Shown here: piece by piece, positions 8,709 through 17,181 of the stretch
Layout of the letters: each line of letters begins with the position of its first letter
How positions within the stretch are numbered: the first letter of the stretch is position 1
Origin: Chthonomonadaceae bacterium
GTDB lineage: Bacteria > Armatimonadota > Chthonomonadetes > Chthonomonadales > Chthonomonadaceae
Assembly (NCBI GenBank): GCA_027450145.1
Contig: DAIDKH010000025.1
Location: 1-53,781, forward strand
DNA length: 53,781 bases
Reading direction: 5' to 3'
The notes under the pieces: model-generated
The model's input: the letters and a program-made list of their open reading frames with translations, nothing else
The model's database searches: none
Told to the model about the DNA's origin: nothing
Made by a program: the position numbers and the translations under genes

Positions 8709-10108
8709 AGCAGGGACTCCACGGGACATTTGGTGATGCTGATGTCACCGCTTATAGTCTGGATGTTTAGCGTGCCGGTACCGTCACCCAACTGCCCCGA
8801 CCACAGAGTTTCACTGGATACAACTTCGGAAGCCTCATGTTCACATTTGAGGTCGCCTTGCGATGTAGAGAGTGCCGCCCGAACGCTGCTGCCGACGGGC
8901 ATAGCCAACCCGACATCTCCGCTCACCGTAGAAACGTGCACGGCACCGGTAAACGGCTGGCGTAGGCCAAGCTTAATATCACCGCTAACAGTTTGGGCGC
9001 GCACGCTAGAGGAATTAAGCAGGTTACCATTGAGGTCTCCGGAAACTGCCTTCAACGAAAGCGGACCATTCGCCCGACTGATATTCGCATCCCCACTGAT
9101 CGATTCACATAGTATCTCTACAGGAGCGTCAATTCCTACGTCGTGAACGGATACGTCACCAGACACAGACTTCGCTTCCAGCTTACCATTTTCCACGCCC
9201 ACTACGTTTATATCGCCGCTGGCCGAGTGGGCAACCAGCCCCTTTTTAAGTCGGGCAGTCGTAATGTTTCCACTGGTAGTGACAACATTGGCCTCTCCGG
9301 AAACTTCTTGCAGATCGACCGCGCCAGACGCTGTTTCAGCCCTGCAGTCACCATCGATATTCGATGCGGATACGGAGCCCGAAGCGGTATGCACTTCAAC
9401 ACTTGCCGCGAGTCCCGTTACAGATACGGTGCCAAACCGCGTTCTAACGTGCAATGACCTAAGGTTGCGCGGTACCCGCAACTCCATGTCCACAGTACCC
9501 TCCTTGAAGCTATCGGGCGCTGCGGCCTTAATGTCGAGCCTTACATCTGTGCCGTGAATCGTCACTTCCATCTGCGACGCTGCTGCGACTGCATCTTCCT
9601 GTTTCGCGGCCCACCCTGTTTTTCGCACCACTACACATGCATATCCTGCATCCGCAGGTGTTATCAGAACATTTCCGAGCGGGTTTTCAATTGAGACCTC
9701 TGCGCCGTCTTCCAGGTGGAACTCATGTTCATGTGACTCTTCATGTTCCGGAAGGTGGCCAGGATTTGATGGCCGTGCCTCGCCCCAATCTGCCCACGTT
9801 TTAATGCGGGTCGAAAATGAGCTCGACCACTGGGCTCCCGCCTTACTTGCAGATTTAAATTGCTCCTGCAGCTTTTGCACGATCTTCTCGGGTTGAAGTT
9901 TAGCGACCGATTTTGAGATTGTGTCACCCAGATTATCCAGGTCAATTCTAAATTCTGCCTTCTTTTTTGGCTCTGGTTTTGGTGCCGCGGGCGCCTCAGG
10001 AGGCGCCGGGGAGCTACCGCGCATTGAAGCGATCAGCTTCTCCGCTTCTTGGGCGCTAATTTTGCCTTCTTGAAGCATCTGAAGAACCGTCATTACATTG
10101 TCGTCCAT
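8705..10108 (-). CDS. DUF4097 family beta-strand repeat protein with N-terminal SHOCT-like motif
   Basis: 467 residues from the ATG at 10108, chosen because AAGGAG stands 7 nt upstream; the frame is open a further 12 codons without a binding site. The N-terminus (MDDNVMTVLQMLQEGKISAQ) is the short helical motif shared with its neighbours. After a Pro/Lys-rich linker, residues from about 130 to the end form a ladder of short beta strands with the repeated pattern xxxSGDxxx, about ten turns, typical of DUF4097/YvlB-type proteins. No secretion signal is visible. Relatives in Bacillota sit in envelope-stress operons, but a role here is only an inference. Middle gene of an overlapping operon. Confidence 0.85.
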   Translation of the reverse strand: MDDNVMTVLQMLQEGKISAQEAEKLIASMRGSSPAPPEAPAAPKPEPKKKAEFRIDLDNLGDTISKSVAKLQPEKIVQKLQEQFKSASKAGAQWSSSFSTRIKTWADWGEARPSNPGHLPEHEESHEHEFHLEDGAEVSIENPLGNVLITPADAGYACVVVRKTGWAAKQEDAVAAASQMEVTIHGTDVRLDIKAAAPDSFKEGTVDMELRVPRNLRSLHVRTRFGTVSVTGLAASVEVHTASGSVSASNIDGDCRAETASGAVDLQEVSGEANVVTTSGNITTARLKKGLVAHSASGDINVVGVENGKLEAKSVSGDVSVHDVGIDAPVEILCESISGDANISRANGPLSLKAVSGDLNGNLLNSSSVRAQTVSGDIKLGLRQPFTGAVHVSTVSGDVGLAMPVGSSVRAALSTSQGDLKCEHEASEVVSSETLWSGQLGDGTGTLNIQTISGDISITKCPVESLL

Positions 10109-10149
10109 GTACAACTCCTTCCGGCACGTTTGACGCCGGCGCACCAGAG

Positions 10150-10581
10150 TTACAAAAGTTTACGCAACTCTTCGGCAGCTTCTTCTGCATTAATCTCCCC
10201 ATTGGATAACCGATTCAAGACAGACCGACGTAGTTCAGCGGGATCTATAGCGCTATCGTCACTACCGTGCTCCACACCACCAGATGCAGCCTGTCCACCA
10301 TAAGCCAATGGGGAACCATTTTCTAGGTTGAGGGCAGCAAGCGCCGCTGCAAGCCTGTTGCGAACGGTAGGGTATGAAATGCCGAGCTCGTCACCCACCT
10401 TGCTAAGATTGCCCTCACATCGCAAAAACGTCTCTACGAAGGAGAGGTGTTCCGGTAGCAGCGAGCAAAATCGGCACGTATCAAATGGCGCCGATATGTG
10501 AGCGTCACAGCTTTTGCACTTCACGGCCGCCGGTTGCATTTCCCCACCGCACACAGGACATTGTGTGAGTAGCCTGGTCAT
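10150..10581 (-). CDS. DUF2089 family zinc-ribbon/HTH regulator
   Basis: 143-residue probable DNA-binding regulator. An N-terminal zinc ribbon (CPVC and CKSC pairs, then CRFC) is followed by the DUF2089 signature LLPEHLSFVETFLRCEGNL and a helix-turn-helix (VGDELGISYPTVRNRLAAAL). The C-terminus (RRSVLNRLSNGEINAEEAAE) repeats the SHOCT-like motif of the two downstream proteins. The ATG at 10581 has AGGAG 10 nt upstream. A TATAAT on the minus strand at about 10613-10618 is a candidate -10 box. First gene of the operon; it probably controls the DUF4097 gene, as its family commonly sits next to such genes. Confidence 0.88.
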   Translation of the reverse strand: MTRLLTQCPVCGGEMQPAAVKCKSCDAHISAPFDTCRFCSLLPEHLSFVETFLRCEGNLSKVGDELGISYPTVRNRLAAALAALNLENGSPLAYGGQAASGGVEHGSDDSAIDPAELRRSVLNRLSNGEINAEEAAEELRKLL

Positions 10582-10687
10582 TACGGTTAAACTCCTAGAG
10601 ATCTGTTACACTGCAATTATACATTACATTGCACATTAAGCATCGGTTTCATCAATTTTATTTAACTTCAACTTGAATATTTTGAAC

Positions 10688-11740
10688 TTAGTGCTCGGAG
10701 TGGTGAACTGTATGACCATGATTTGAGTTTGGCACCAGGCTAGATACAAGCTCATGTAAGTGAGCAGATGTGAATGCAGCAGTAATTAGAGGAGGATGTG
10801 CCGCTGGTGCCTGTGTGGTAGTAGACGAATTAACCTGCCTGGTTTGATTCTGTAGAGGTGCAGAGGTACCCGTCGATATCCTTGCGATGAGCTGTTGCGC
10901 CCGCTTCGATTGACTGTTGTAAAACAGTGCAACGCGAGCTTGGGTAATTGCCTCATCACGCTGACCTGCCTTTTCATTCACAATGGCTAGATGAAGGTAA
11001 ATCCTCGACTTTTCATCTGCAGGCGACGAAGTTGATAGGTCCGCTACGGCCTGGTTCAGCGCGGCTAAGGATTGCGACAAGCTGCTGGCAGATCCAATTT
11101 TTGATCCGTATAGGCTTAAGCGATATAGTCCCCAGCCATAACTATCCTCGCAAGCAGCCAAAATACTACGGCTCGTAAGGGGTGATGCGTTACATTTAGC
11201 CAATGCTTCTTCTACATATTGCATTCCCTGCGATATGACGACCGGATCCGTTGATTGTGCCAGGGTTACGTACCCCAGCGTATCGAGCACCTGAGGATCA
11301 GTTGCATCTAGTACATATGCCTGTTGTGCGGCTGCCAACGCCGGGCGAGCCATTGCGCCACCTTGCATATAACACGCCGTACTAAGCGCGGTGTACAGCA
11401 TGGCACGTTCATGAGCGGTAGTGTCATTGCATTGGCGAAGACCCTGCTGAGCGTAGCTCATTGCGGTTTGCCACTGCCTAAAGTTCATGCAGAGCCCAAC
11501 AACACGTTGAAACGCTCGCGCATTGGTGCTATGCTGCAGCAGGTATTGGTCTAACGTGGCATGAGCGGCCTCCGGATCGTTATGCACAAAATCGGCATTG
11601 GCAGTTTTGATCTGTTGAGGTACCTTGGTCAGATCCGATTGAAACCACACAAAAAGTAGCCAGGCGAGCATACCCAGCGTGGTTACCCGCAATAAGAACA
11701 TGAGCAGGCGCCACCCCGAATAGCCATTGGTTTTCTTCAT
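10688..11740 (-). CDS. membrane-anchored tetratricopeptide repeat protein
   Basis: 350 residues. One N-terminal membrane helix (about 11-31, LLMFLLRVTTLGMLAWLLFV) is followed by a soluble region of TPR-like helix pairs (for example WQTAMSYAQQGLRQ and DEAITQARVALFYN). The last 65 residues are Ser/Thr/His-rich and low in complexity. The topology suggests that the TPR domain faces the periplasm as a protein-binding scaffold. It starts 8 nt after the CPBP protease gene, so the two are probably co-transcribed. No specific partner can be named. Confidence 0.75.
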   Translation of the reverse strand: MKKTNGYSGWRLLMFLLRVTTLGMLAWLLFVWFQSDLTKVPQQIKTANADFVHNDPEAAHATLDQYLLQHSTNARAFQRVVGLCMNFRQWQTAMSYAQQGLRQCNDTTAHERAMLYTALSTACYMQGGAMARPALAAAQQAYVLDATDPQVLDTLGYVTLAQSTDPVVISQGMQYVEEALAKCNASPLTSRSILAACEDSYGWGLYRLSLYGSKIGSASSLSQSLAALNQAVADLSTSSPADEKSRIYLHLAIVNEKAGQRDEAITQARVALFYNSQSKRAQQLIARISTGTSAPLQNQTRQVNSSTTTQAPAAHPPLITAAFTSAHLHELVSSLVPNSNHGHTVHHSEH

Positions 11741-11748
11741 CTATCCAC

Positions 11749-12378
11749 TCATTTCAACGAAATCATTTTGAAATATAACAAGGCGAACATAGTTCCATTC
11801 AGCGTCATGTGCATAATCATACCCTGCCAAACGGACCCTGTTTTTTGGCGCGCTACCGCTATAAATACGCCCAGCACAAACAGAGTTGCAAACCGGATAG
11901 GGCCGCCGTGGGCAGCAGCAAATATCAATGAACTCACTATGATGGCCCATGTGCTGCTGCTGTGCCGTTCAACAAGGCGGTAAACTAAGCCTCGAAAGAA
12001 CAGTTCCTCAGCTACAGGAACCAGAAACGTGCCAACCAATACAACTCCCCAGAATTGTACAGGATGCCGGGTCACGGAGACGATTGTGGTAATGTCGGTG
12101 CGACGGTCAACTGCTGTTAGCCGCACCAATAGTCCGTGCATAGAAAACACGTTCGCAAGTACACCGTATACCTCTACCACCAGCTCTCCCAGTTCGAGAG
12201 CCACCAGTGTAAGTAACCAGCCAGCGATACATCCGCGTAACCATAGGTGTTTACCCGGTTTGCCTAGACCTGCGGAAGCGGCATTTTCTCCCATTGCACG
12301 CAACAATCCCAGGGCAAGTCCGGCCATGATGAACTCTTGAACTACTAGCAGTGCGGGTAATCTAAGTTGGTTCATCAT
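11749..12378 (-). CDS. CPBP family intramembrane metalloprotease
   Basis: 209-residue multi-helix membrane protein of the CAAX-prenyl-protease/bacteriocin-processing (CPBP/Abi) family. The catalytic motifs are present: EELFFRGLVYR (Glu-Glu and Arg), a His in FAAAHGGPIRF, and a later HMTLNGTMF segment. Substrates of most bacterial members are unknown. Two ATG codons stand in tandem (12378 and 12375) with only a weak ribosome-binding site. It precedes the TPR gene on the same strand. Confidence 0.88.
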   Translation of the reverse strand: MMNQLRLPALLVVQEFIMAGLALGLLRAMGENAASAGLGKPGKHLWLRGCIAGWLLTLVALELGELVVEVYGVLANVFSMHGLLVRLTAVDRRTDITTIVSVTRHPVQFWGVVLVGTFLVPVAEELFFRGLVYRLVERHSSSTWAIIVSSLIFAAAHGGPIRFATLFVLGVFIAVARQKTGSVWQGMIMHMTLNGTMFALLYFKMISLK

Positions 12379-12478
12379 AAACTTGGGTGCACTTTTCTTC
12401 CTGCCGTGCGCACTATCCCGTTTCCTTAATACATACGATGTCGGTGCGTAATTGAGGTTCCCGGCAGCAAGGCGCGGA

Positions 12479-12507
12479 TTGTTGCCTGGCGCTTATATGA
12501 GTATACT
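12479..12507 (+). promoter_or_regulatory. candidate sigma-70 type promoter of the UDP-glucuronate decarboxylase gene
   Basis: TTGTTG (12479-12484), a 17-nt spacer, then TATACT (12502-12507), 43 nt before the ATG at 12551. Spacing is ideal, and both hexamers are near consensus. Confidence 0.45.
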
Positions 12508-12550
12508 TCTTAACGTACCGGAGATTTAATAATAGATCAGGAGTGAAAAC

Positions 12551-13492
12551 ATGCCTCGAGCCGTAGTGACTGGTGGTGCCGGATTCCTGGGTTCGCACTT
12601 GTGTGACCGTTTGCTAAAGGAAGGATTCGAAGTTATTGCGCTGGACAACCTTATTACTGGCAGTACAGATAACTTGGCCCACCTTCTAGATAATCGCAAA
12701 TTCCGGTTCGTGTTCTACGACGTAACAGAATATCTTTACATTGACGGCGCCGTGGATTTTATTTTTCACCTTGCATCTCCTGCAAGCCCCGTTGACTTCC
12801 ACACACGTCCAATACAAATAATGAAAGTTAACGCCCTGGGAACTCACAAGGCTCTCGGCCTCGCGCGGGCAAAAGGGGCAACATTTTTTCTCGCTTCCAC
12901 GTCGGAGGTCTATGGGGACCCGCTCATACACCCACAGACTGAGGATTACTGGGGCAACGTTAATCCCATAGGTATCCGCGGCGTGTACGATGAAGCAAAA
13001 CGGTTTGCTGAGGCACTCACACTCGCCTACAAACGATCCCACGACGTTAACGTAAAAATCGTGCGTATATTTAACACCTATGGCCCCCGTATGAGACTGG
13101 ACGACGGTCGCGTAGTCCCGAATTTCATAGGGCAAGCACTTCGCGGAGAGCCTATCACTGTGTACGGAGACGGAAGCCAAACGAGGTCGTTCTGCTTCTG
13201 CACAGACCTTATCGACGGGTTCTATCGACTTGCAACGTCCGATCAAACTGGACCGATTAACATTGGCAACCCAACCGAACGAACAATGCTGGAGTTTGCA
13301 CGTGAGATCAAAGCGCTTACCAACAGCAGCAGCGAGATTGTGTTCGAACCTTTAAAAACGCCTGACGATCCCAAACAGCGCAAGCCCGACATCACCAAGG
13401 CGAAAGCACTCCTGGGATGGGAGCCTAAGGTAACGCTTGAGGAGGGTCTACGTCAGACGATATCGTACTTCTCCGGTCGATTGGCGCGATAG
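12551..13492 (+). CDS. UDP-glucuronate decarboxylase (UDP-xylose synthase)
   Basis: Short-chain dehydrogenase/reductase of 313 residues, predicted to convert UDP-glucuronate to UDP-xylose with bound NAD. The Rossmann motif is [10 protein letters not shown]. The UXS-specific stretch [14 protein letters not shown] is followed by YWGNVNPIG and the catalytic YDEAKR (YxxxK). The later segment [17 protein letters not shown] is also typical of UXS. The ATG has AGGAGTG 7 nt upstream. It is followed 2 nt after its stop by the nucleoside phosphorylase, so the two probably share a transcript. UDP-xylose would feed surface polysaccharide or glycosylation; a UDP-glucuronate epimerase gene lies at 49757-50809. 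Confidence 0.9.
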   Translation: MPRAVVTGGAGFLGSHLCDRLLKEGFEVIALDNLITGSTDNLAHLLDNRKFRFVFYDVTEYLYIDGAVDFIFHLASPASPVDFHTRPIQIMKVNALGTHKALGLARAKGATFFLASTSEVYGDPLIHPQTEDYWGNVNPIGIRGVYDEAKRFAEALTLAYKRSHDVNVKIVRIFNTYGPRMRLDDGRVVPNFIGQALRGEPITVYGDGSQTRSFCFCTDLIDGFYRLATSDQTGPINIGNPTERTMLEFAREIKALTNSSSEIVFEPLKTPDDPKQRKPDITKAKALLGWEPKVTLEEGLRQTISYFSGRLAR

Positions 13493-13494
13493 AC

Positions 13495-14820
13495 GTGTTT
13501 GATGCACTCGCCTTCCTAAGCGCGAAACGAGATCCTCGCGCACATACTGCCAGCGATATTGAGCAGTTTGTGCAGGCTCTTACACGAGGCGAAATACCAG
13601 ACTATCAAACGTCCGCATGGCTGATGGCGGTCAGAATCAACGGCCTAACTTCCGACGAAACGGCAGCACTCACCTTAGCCATGCGGGATAGCGGTGCCCT
13701 GGTCCGCGCCTCAGAGCGGTTGAATGGCCCCACTGTGGATAAACACAGCACCGGCGGAGTGGGTGATAAAACGACTCTGATAGTTATACCGCTCCTCGTG
13801 GCATGCGGGTTTAAGCTCCTAAAAATGAGCGGTCGTGGGCTTGGTATTACCGGCGGTACTATTGACAAACTAGAATCCATTCCCGGTGTGCGTACGGCTC
13901 TTAACGCTCGCGACGCGATAGCTCAGGCTAGTCGCGTTGGCGCCGCTATCGTTGCAGCTTCCAAGGACCTCGCCCCTGCCGACGGCATACTATATGCCCT
14001 GCGCAATGCCACCGCTACGGTCGACAGCATACCACTGATTGCAGCGAGTATTATGAGCAAGAAGCTGGCGGCAGGCGCACAATTCATTTTGCTTGACGTA
14101 AAAGTCGGCAGCGGTGCTTTTATGGGGTCACTCGAGGCAGGTCGGCAGTTGGCCACCCGCATGATTGAAATTGGGCAGCAGGTAGGTGTATCCACTAGTG
14201 CAGTGATCTCCGACATGGACGTACCGCTTGGCCGTTTTGTAGGAAATAGCCTGGAGGTTCGGGAAGCAGTGGCAACCCTGCTTCATCCGGATGCGGCGGA
14301 TCCTCGCCTGCTGCAGCTATGTATCTACCTGGTTGCCCATTGCCTTGTGGCCGCAGGGATGGCGAATTCGCACGAGGAGGCTCGTCAACGAGCGACCCAG
14401 ACATTATCGAGTGGCGCAGCAGCCGAGGCGTTAGCAAAAATAATCCACTCACAGGGCGGCCCCGCTAACCTGGATGGTGTGCTGGCCTCGTTACCACAAG
14501 CAGACGTCACACATCCTGTTACAGTCGACACTTGTGGTCGTGTAAGCAAAATCGATGCCTATACAGTGGGTGAGATCTCTCTGCATATGGGCGCCGGTCG
14601 AGTTACCAAACAGTCACCCGTCGATCACAGCGCCGGAATAGAATTCGTTCGCGGTTTGGGCAGCATTGTACAAGCTGGCGATGTAGTGGCATACCTTTAC
14701 TACTCAAGTGATCACAAAGAAGACTGCCCGACCTGGACAGCTCGATTGCGAAGTGCGATCACGATTGAACCTGTTGACAGCAACTGGCAAACTCCACCCG
14801 TTATACTTGATACGCTGTAA
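13495..14820 (+). CDS. pyrimidine-nucleoside / thymidine phosphorylase
   Basis: Cleaves pyrimidine (deoxy)nucleosides with phosphate to free base and (deoxy)ribose-1-phosphate in salvage. 441 residues, full length. The phosphate- and base-binding motifs are intact: VDKHSTGGVGDKT, SGRGLGITGGTIDKLESIPG and KKLAAGA. The C-terminal beta-rich domain is present. Sequence alone does not separate DeoA from the broader-specificity Pdp. The start is GTG at 13495, 2 nt after the upstream stop, so translation is likely coupled to the UXS gene. The pairing with a nucleotide-sugar enzyme is unusual. Confidence 0.92.
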   Translation: MFDALAFLSAKRDPRAHTASDIEQFVQALTRGEIPDYQTSAWLMAVRINGLTSDETAALTLAMRDSGALVRASERLNGPTVDKHSTGGVGDKTTLIVIPLLVACGFKLLKMSGRGLGITGGTIDKLESIPGVRTALNARDAIAQASRVGAAIVAASKDLAPADGILYALRNATATVDSIPLIAASIMSKKLAAGAQFILLDVKVGSGAFMGSLEAGRQLATRMIEIGQQVGVSTSAVISDMDVPLGRFVGNSLEVREAVATLLHPDAADPRLLQLCIYLVAHCLVAAGMANSHEEARQRATQTLSSGAAAEALAKIIHSQGGPANLDGVLASLPQADVTHPVTVDTCGRVSKIDAYTVGEISLHMGAGRVTKQSPVDHSAGIEFVRGLGSIVQAGDVVAYLYYSSDHKEDCPTWTARLRSAITIEPVDSNWQTPPVILDTL

Positions 14821-14853
14821 CCCAGACAACTACGCGCATCAACTCAACGGCAC

Positions 14854-16140
14854 CTACTCGTGTCTTAAGGCTTCGATAGGATCGAGCCGAGAGGCCCTAA
14901 TGGCGGGGGTCACGCCAAACACGACGCCCACTGAACAGCAGGTGAACATTGCGAAAAGCGATAGCTGCGGTGATAGCAGCGGCACCAACGGAGAATAGCG
15001 CGCGATTAGCGCGCAAACACCTGCCGATAAAATGAGGCCGATTAATGCGCCTGTAAGCGATAGCATGACCGCCTCGCTCAAAAACTGAACAAAGATATCG
15101 CTCCGCCTGGCGCCAACAGTTTTGCGGATGCCTATTTCACGGGTTCTCTCCGTCACAGTTACCAGCATGATGTTCATGATACCAATACCGGCCACAAATA
15201 GCGAAATGGCAGCTATGAGCACGAGCAGCGATTGAACCATGTTCACGAGTTTATCCACCATTGCAAGGGCCTTGTGCTGTGTTATCACTCCAAAATCATC
15301 GTTGCCGTGGTGTGTCTTCATTAACGTGCTGTTAAGCGTCGAAATCAGCCCGTCTGCGGGGTGTTTGTAATCCGTCTGAAGTACAATACGGTTTACCTCA
15401 CAACCCTTTACAAGTCTGGTAGCCTCGCGATCGGGAAGGTAGGCAAGTGTCGACAGGGGCATCATTCCCCCACTTATGCCGCCGTGTCCTTGCGGATTGG
15501 CAAGCACACCAACGACCTTCCATTTGAACCCTGCGATAGTGACAAACTTACCCACTGCTGGAGTATTCCCAAAAAGATCTTCGGCGGGTTTATAACCCAG
15601 GATACAGACCCTTTTTTCGTTAGAGCTAAAGTAACGACCGGTCGCAAGCGGCGTAGGATTCATCTGCACTCCAGCGCGGTTGGTCGCCACCACAAACGCA
15701 GAGGCCTGCTGCGATTTACTACGGGATATGGTTCCCGAAATAATATAGACAGGAGAAATTCTGGTAACGCCAGGCACTCTGCCTAAAGCTACTACATCAG
15801 CGGGCGTAAGTGTAGAGATACCTGCCATGGCAGCGAAGTTCGGCTGGCCGTTATCGTCCAATTTACTAGGAACGACCATAACCAAATTGGCGCCCAGACC
15901 GTCAACTTGCTCGTTGATCTGCTTTTTAACACCGGTAAGTATCGCAATGAGAGTTGTAATTGCCATCACGCCGATAACTATGCCGCTCACAGTGAGTATC
16001 GATCTAAGACCGTTTTGCCTCAATGCCAGGTACGCACTTTTCGCCTGCGAACCCAACGTAAATCCGCGATTACTCCTCACTGTATGCCGCAGCCCACTGT
16101 GATTCCATGCTCGTTGCAACTCGTCATTAACGTCCGCCAT
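14854..16140 (-). CDS. MacB/FtsX-type ABC transporter permease
   Basis: 428-residue permease of the MacB family. An N-terminal cytoplasmic part precedes TM1 (ILTVSGIVIGVMAITTLIAI). A large periplasmic MacB-PCD domain follows, then three C-terminal helices around VAGIGIMNIMLVTVTERTREIGIRKTVGAR, and the family ending RASRLDPIEALRHE. The ATG at 16140 has GAGAG 9 nt upstream and is preferred to an in-frame TTG 33 nt earlier. No ATPase or adaptor is adjacent, so it is an orphan permease here. It converges on the phosphorylase gene with a 33-nt gap. Confidence 0.9.
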   Translation of the reverse strand: MADVNDELQRAWNHSGLRHTVRSNRGFTLGSQAKSAYLALRQNGLRSILTVSGIVIGVMAITTLIAILTGVKKQINEQVDGLGANLVMVVPSKLDDNGQPNFAAMAGISTLTPADVVALGRVPGVTRISPVYIISGTISRSKSQQASAFVVATNRAGVQMNPTPLATGRYFSSNEKRVCILGYKPAEDLFGNTPAVGKFVTIAGFKWKVVGVLANPQGHGGISGGMMPLSTLAYLPDREATRLVKGCEVNRIVLQTDYKHPADGLISTLNSTLMKTHHGNDDFGVITQHKALAMVDKLVNMVQSLLVLIAAISLFVAGIGIMNIMLVTVTERTREIGIRKTVGARRSDIFVQFLSEAVMLSLTGALIGLILSAGVCALIARYSPLVPLLSPQLSLFAMFTCCSVGVVFGVTPAIRASRLDPIEALRHE

Positions 16141-16243
16141 AAAAAGACTCTCAGTTCCACACATGTTGTTCAATAAGTAGTACGAATAGCGGGCCGGCGT
16201 TGTAACTGTAATGTGTTATGCCAGTTTGGAAGCGAGGACGACA

Positions 16244-16287
16244 CTTCATAGTGATCGGCGCATTTCTCTTGGCCAATCACTATGAAG
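16244..16287. repeat. long inverted repeat upstream of the MacB permease
   Basis: Arms CTTCATAGTGAT (16244-16255) and ATCACTATGAAG (16276-16287) are perfect over 12 bp. Three more pairs (GGC/GCC) follow after one mismatch, around a loop of about 12 nt. It lies in the 272-nt gap between the VOC and MacB genes, 104 nt before the MacB start. It could be an operator, a leader hairpin or a terminator; no U-tract is visible. Confidence 0.55.
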
Positions 16288-16352
16288 AGCGCAACAGACA
16301 TTGTACTGCCATAGAGGCACCTGTTGTTACCCATAACAGAGGTTACTGGCAC

Positions 16353-16377
16353 CCTCCGCGGCTGTGGTTCGCGGAGG
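16353..16377. terminator. GC-rich hairpin downstream of the VOC gene
   Basis: Perfect 8-bp stem CCTCCGCG / CGCGGAGG with a 9-nt loop, 36 nt past the stop of the VOC gene. On the plus strand a T5 run follows about 9 nt later; on the minus strand, the direction of the VOC gene, there is no T-run. Probable terminator of the VOC transcript, but not a classical one. Confidence 0.4.
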
Positions 16378-16412
16378 ATATCAGTTTTTCATGTAACTAA
16401 ATGCGCAAACTA

Positions 16413-16889
16413 CTAGCCAGCAGCAGCGGCCTCTAGCGCAGCAGAATCGAGTTTTATCATATTGACCATCGCATCGAATACGCGAGCAACAACCGCTGGG
16501 TCAGAATTAGAAAGTAAGCGCGGCAGTATCTCGGGCACGACCTGCCATGGAATACCCCACCTGTCTCGCACCCAACCACACTGGATCTCTTCACCACCCT
16601 GTGACTTCAGTTGATCCCAAAGACTATCCACCTGATCTTGGGTCTCACACTGCACCGAGATCGATGCAGCAAAGCCGTATTCAGCTTTTGTGCCTCCGTT
16701 TAGGGCCATATACTTCTGGTCACCCAGATGAAAGTTGATAACTATCACATCGCCAGGTTCCCCTCCTGGCCACGTTGTTACAGCACGTTGTATGTTCTCG
16801 ATGCCGGAACCGGGAACAATCGCGGTATAAAACCTTACCGCAGCCTCTGCATCCTTAGCAAACCACAGGCACGTACGAACCTCGATCAT
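16413..16889 (-). CDS. VOC family protein, PhnB-like
   Basis: 158-residue vicinal-oxygen-chelate fold protein of the PhnB/3-demethylubiquinone methyltransferase-like group. Recognisable parts are the start IEVRTCLWFAKDAEAAVRFY, the central FHLGDQKYMALNGG and the late CGWVRDRWGIPWQVVP. Family members range from metalloenzymes to antibiotic-binding proteins, so no substrate can be assigned. The ATG has a strong GGAGGGG 6 nt upstream. Apparently monocistronic. Confidence 0.88.
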   Translation of the reverse strand: MIEVRTCLWFAKDAEAAVRFYTAIVPGSGIENIQRAVTTWPGGEPGDVIVINFHLGDQKYMALNGGTKAEYGFAASISVQCETQDQVDSLWDQLKSQGGEEIQCGWVRDRWGIPWQVVPEILPRLLSNSDPAVVARVFDAMVNMIKLDSAALEAAAAG

Positions 16890-17085
16890 GTTGAACCCCT
16901 CCGGGGCACCGATGTACCTTCACCGCAACTGTGACCAACTTGCGCGAAGGCAGTGTCCGGTTTCCAATGTCAGGCGGTGGCATATGCGGTCACAAGCCCG
17001 CCAACTGATTTTTGACGTCACTGCAGCAATTGAACAAAGAAATTCACGAACATTGTTTTGACGAGCCATTCTAGCACAACGCACA

Positions 17086-17108
17086 GCAGGTGGTACGCCT
17101 GCACCTGC
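17086..17108. other. hairpin after the GxGYxYP gene
   Basis: Perfect 7-bp stem GCAGGTG/CACCTGC with a 9-nt loop, 74 nt past the stop of the GxGYxYP gene (minus). No T-run follows, so a terminator role is only possible. The rest of 16890-17181 shows nothing recognisable beyond the VOC ribosome-binding site. Confidence 0.35.
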
Positions 17109-17181
17109 CGTGCGTGAATTTTAGTGCGGGCGGCAGTATCTGCAATTGACATGGCTCCCGCATTTACCGTGAATAATCTAC

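Noticed and set aside
12686-13246. 186-codon open frame on the minus strand inside the UDP-glucuronate decarboxylase gene
   Set aside because: Antisense to conserved coding sequence, Cys-rich translation with no domain, no ribosome-binding site.
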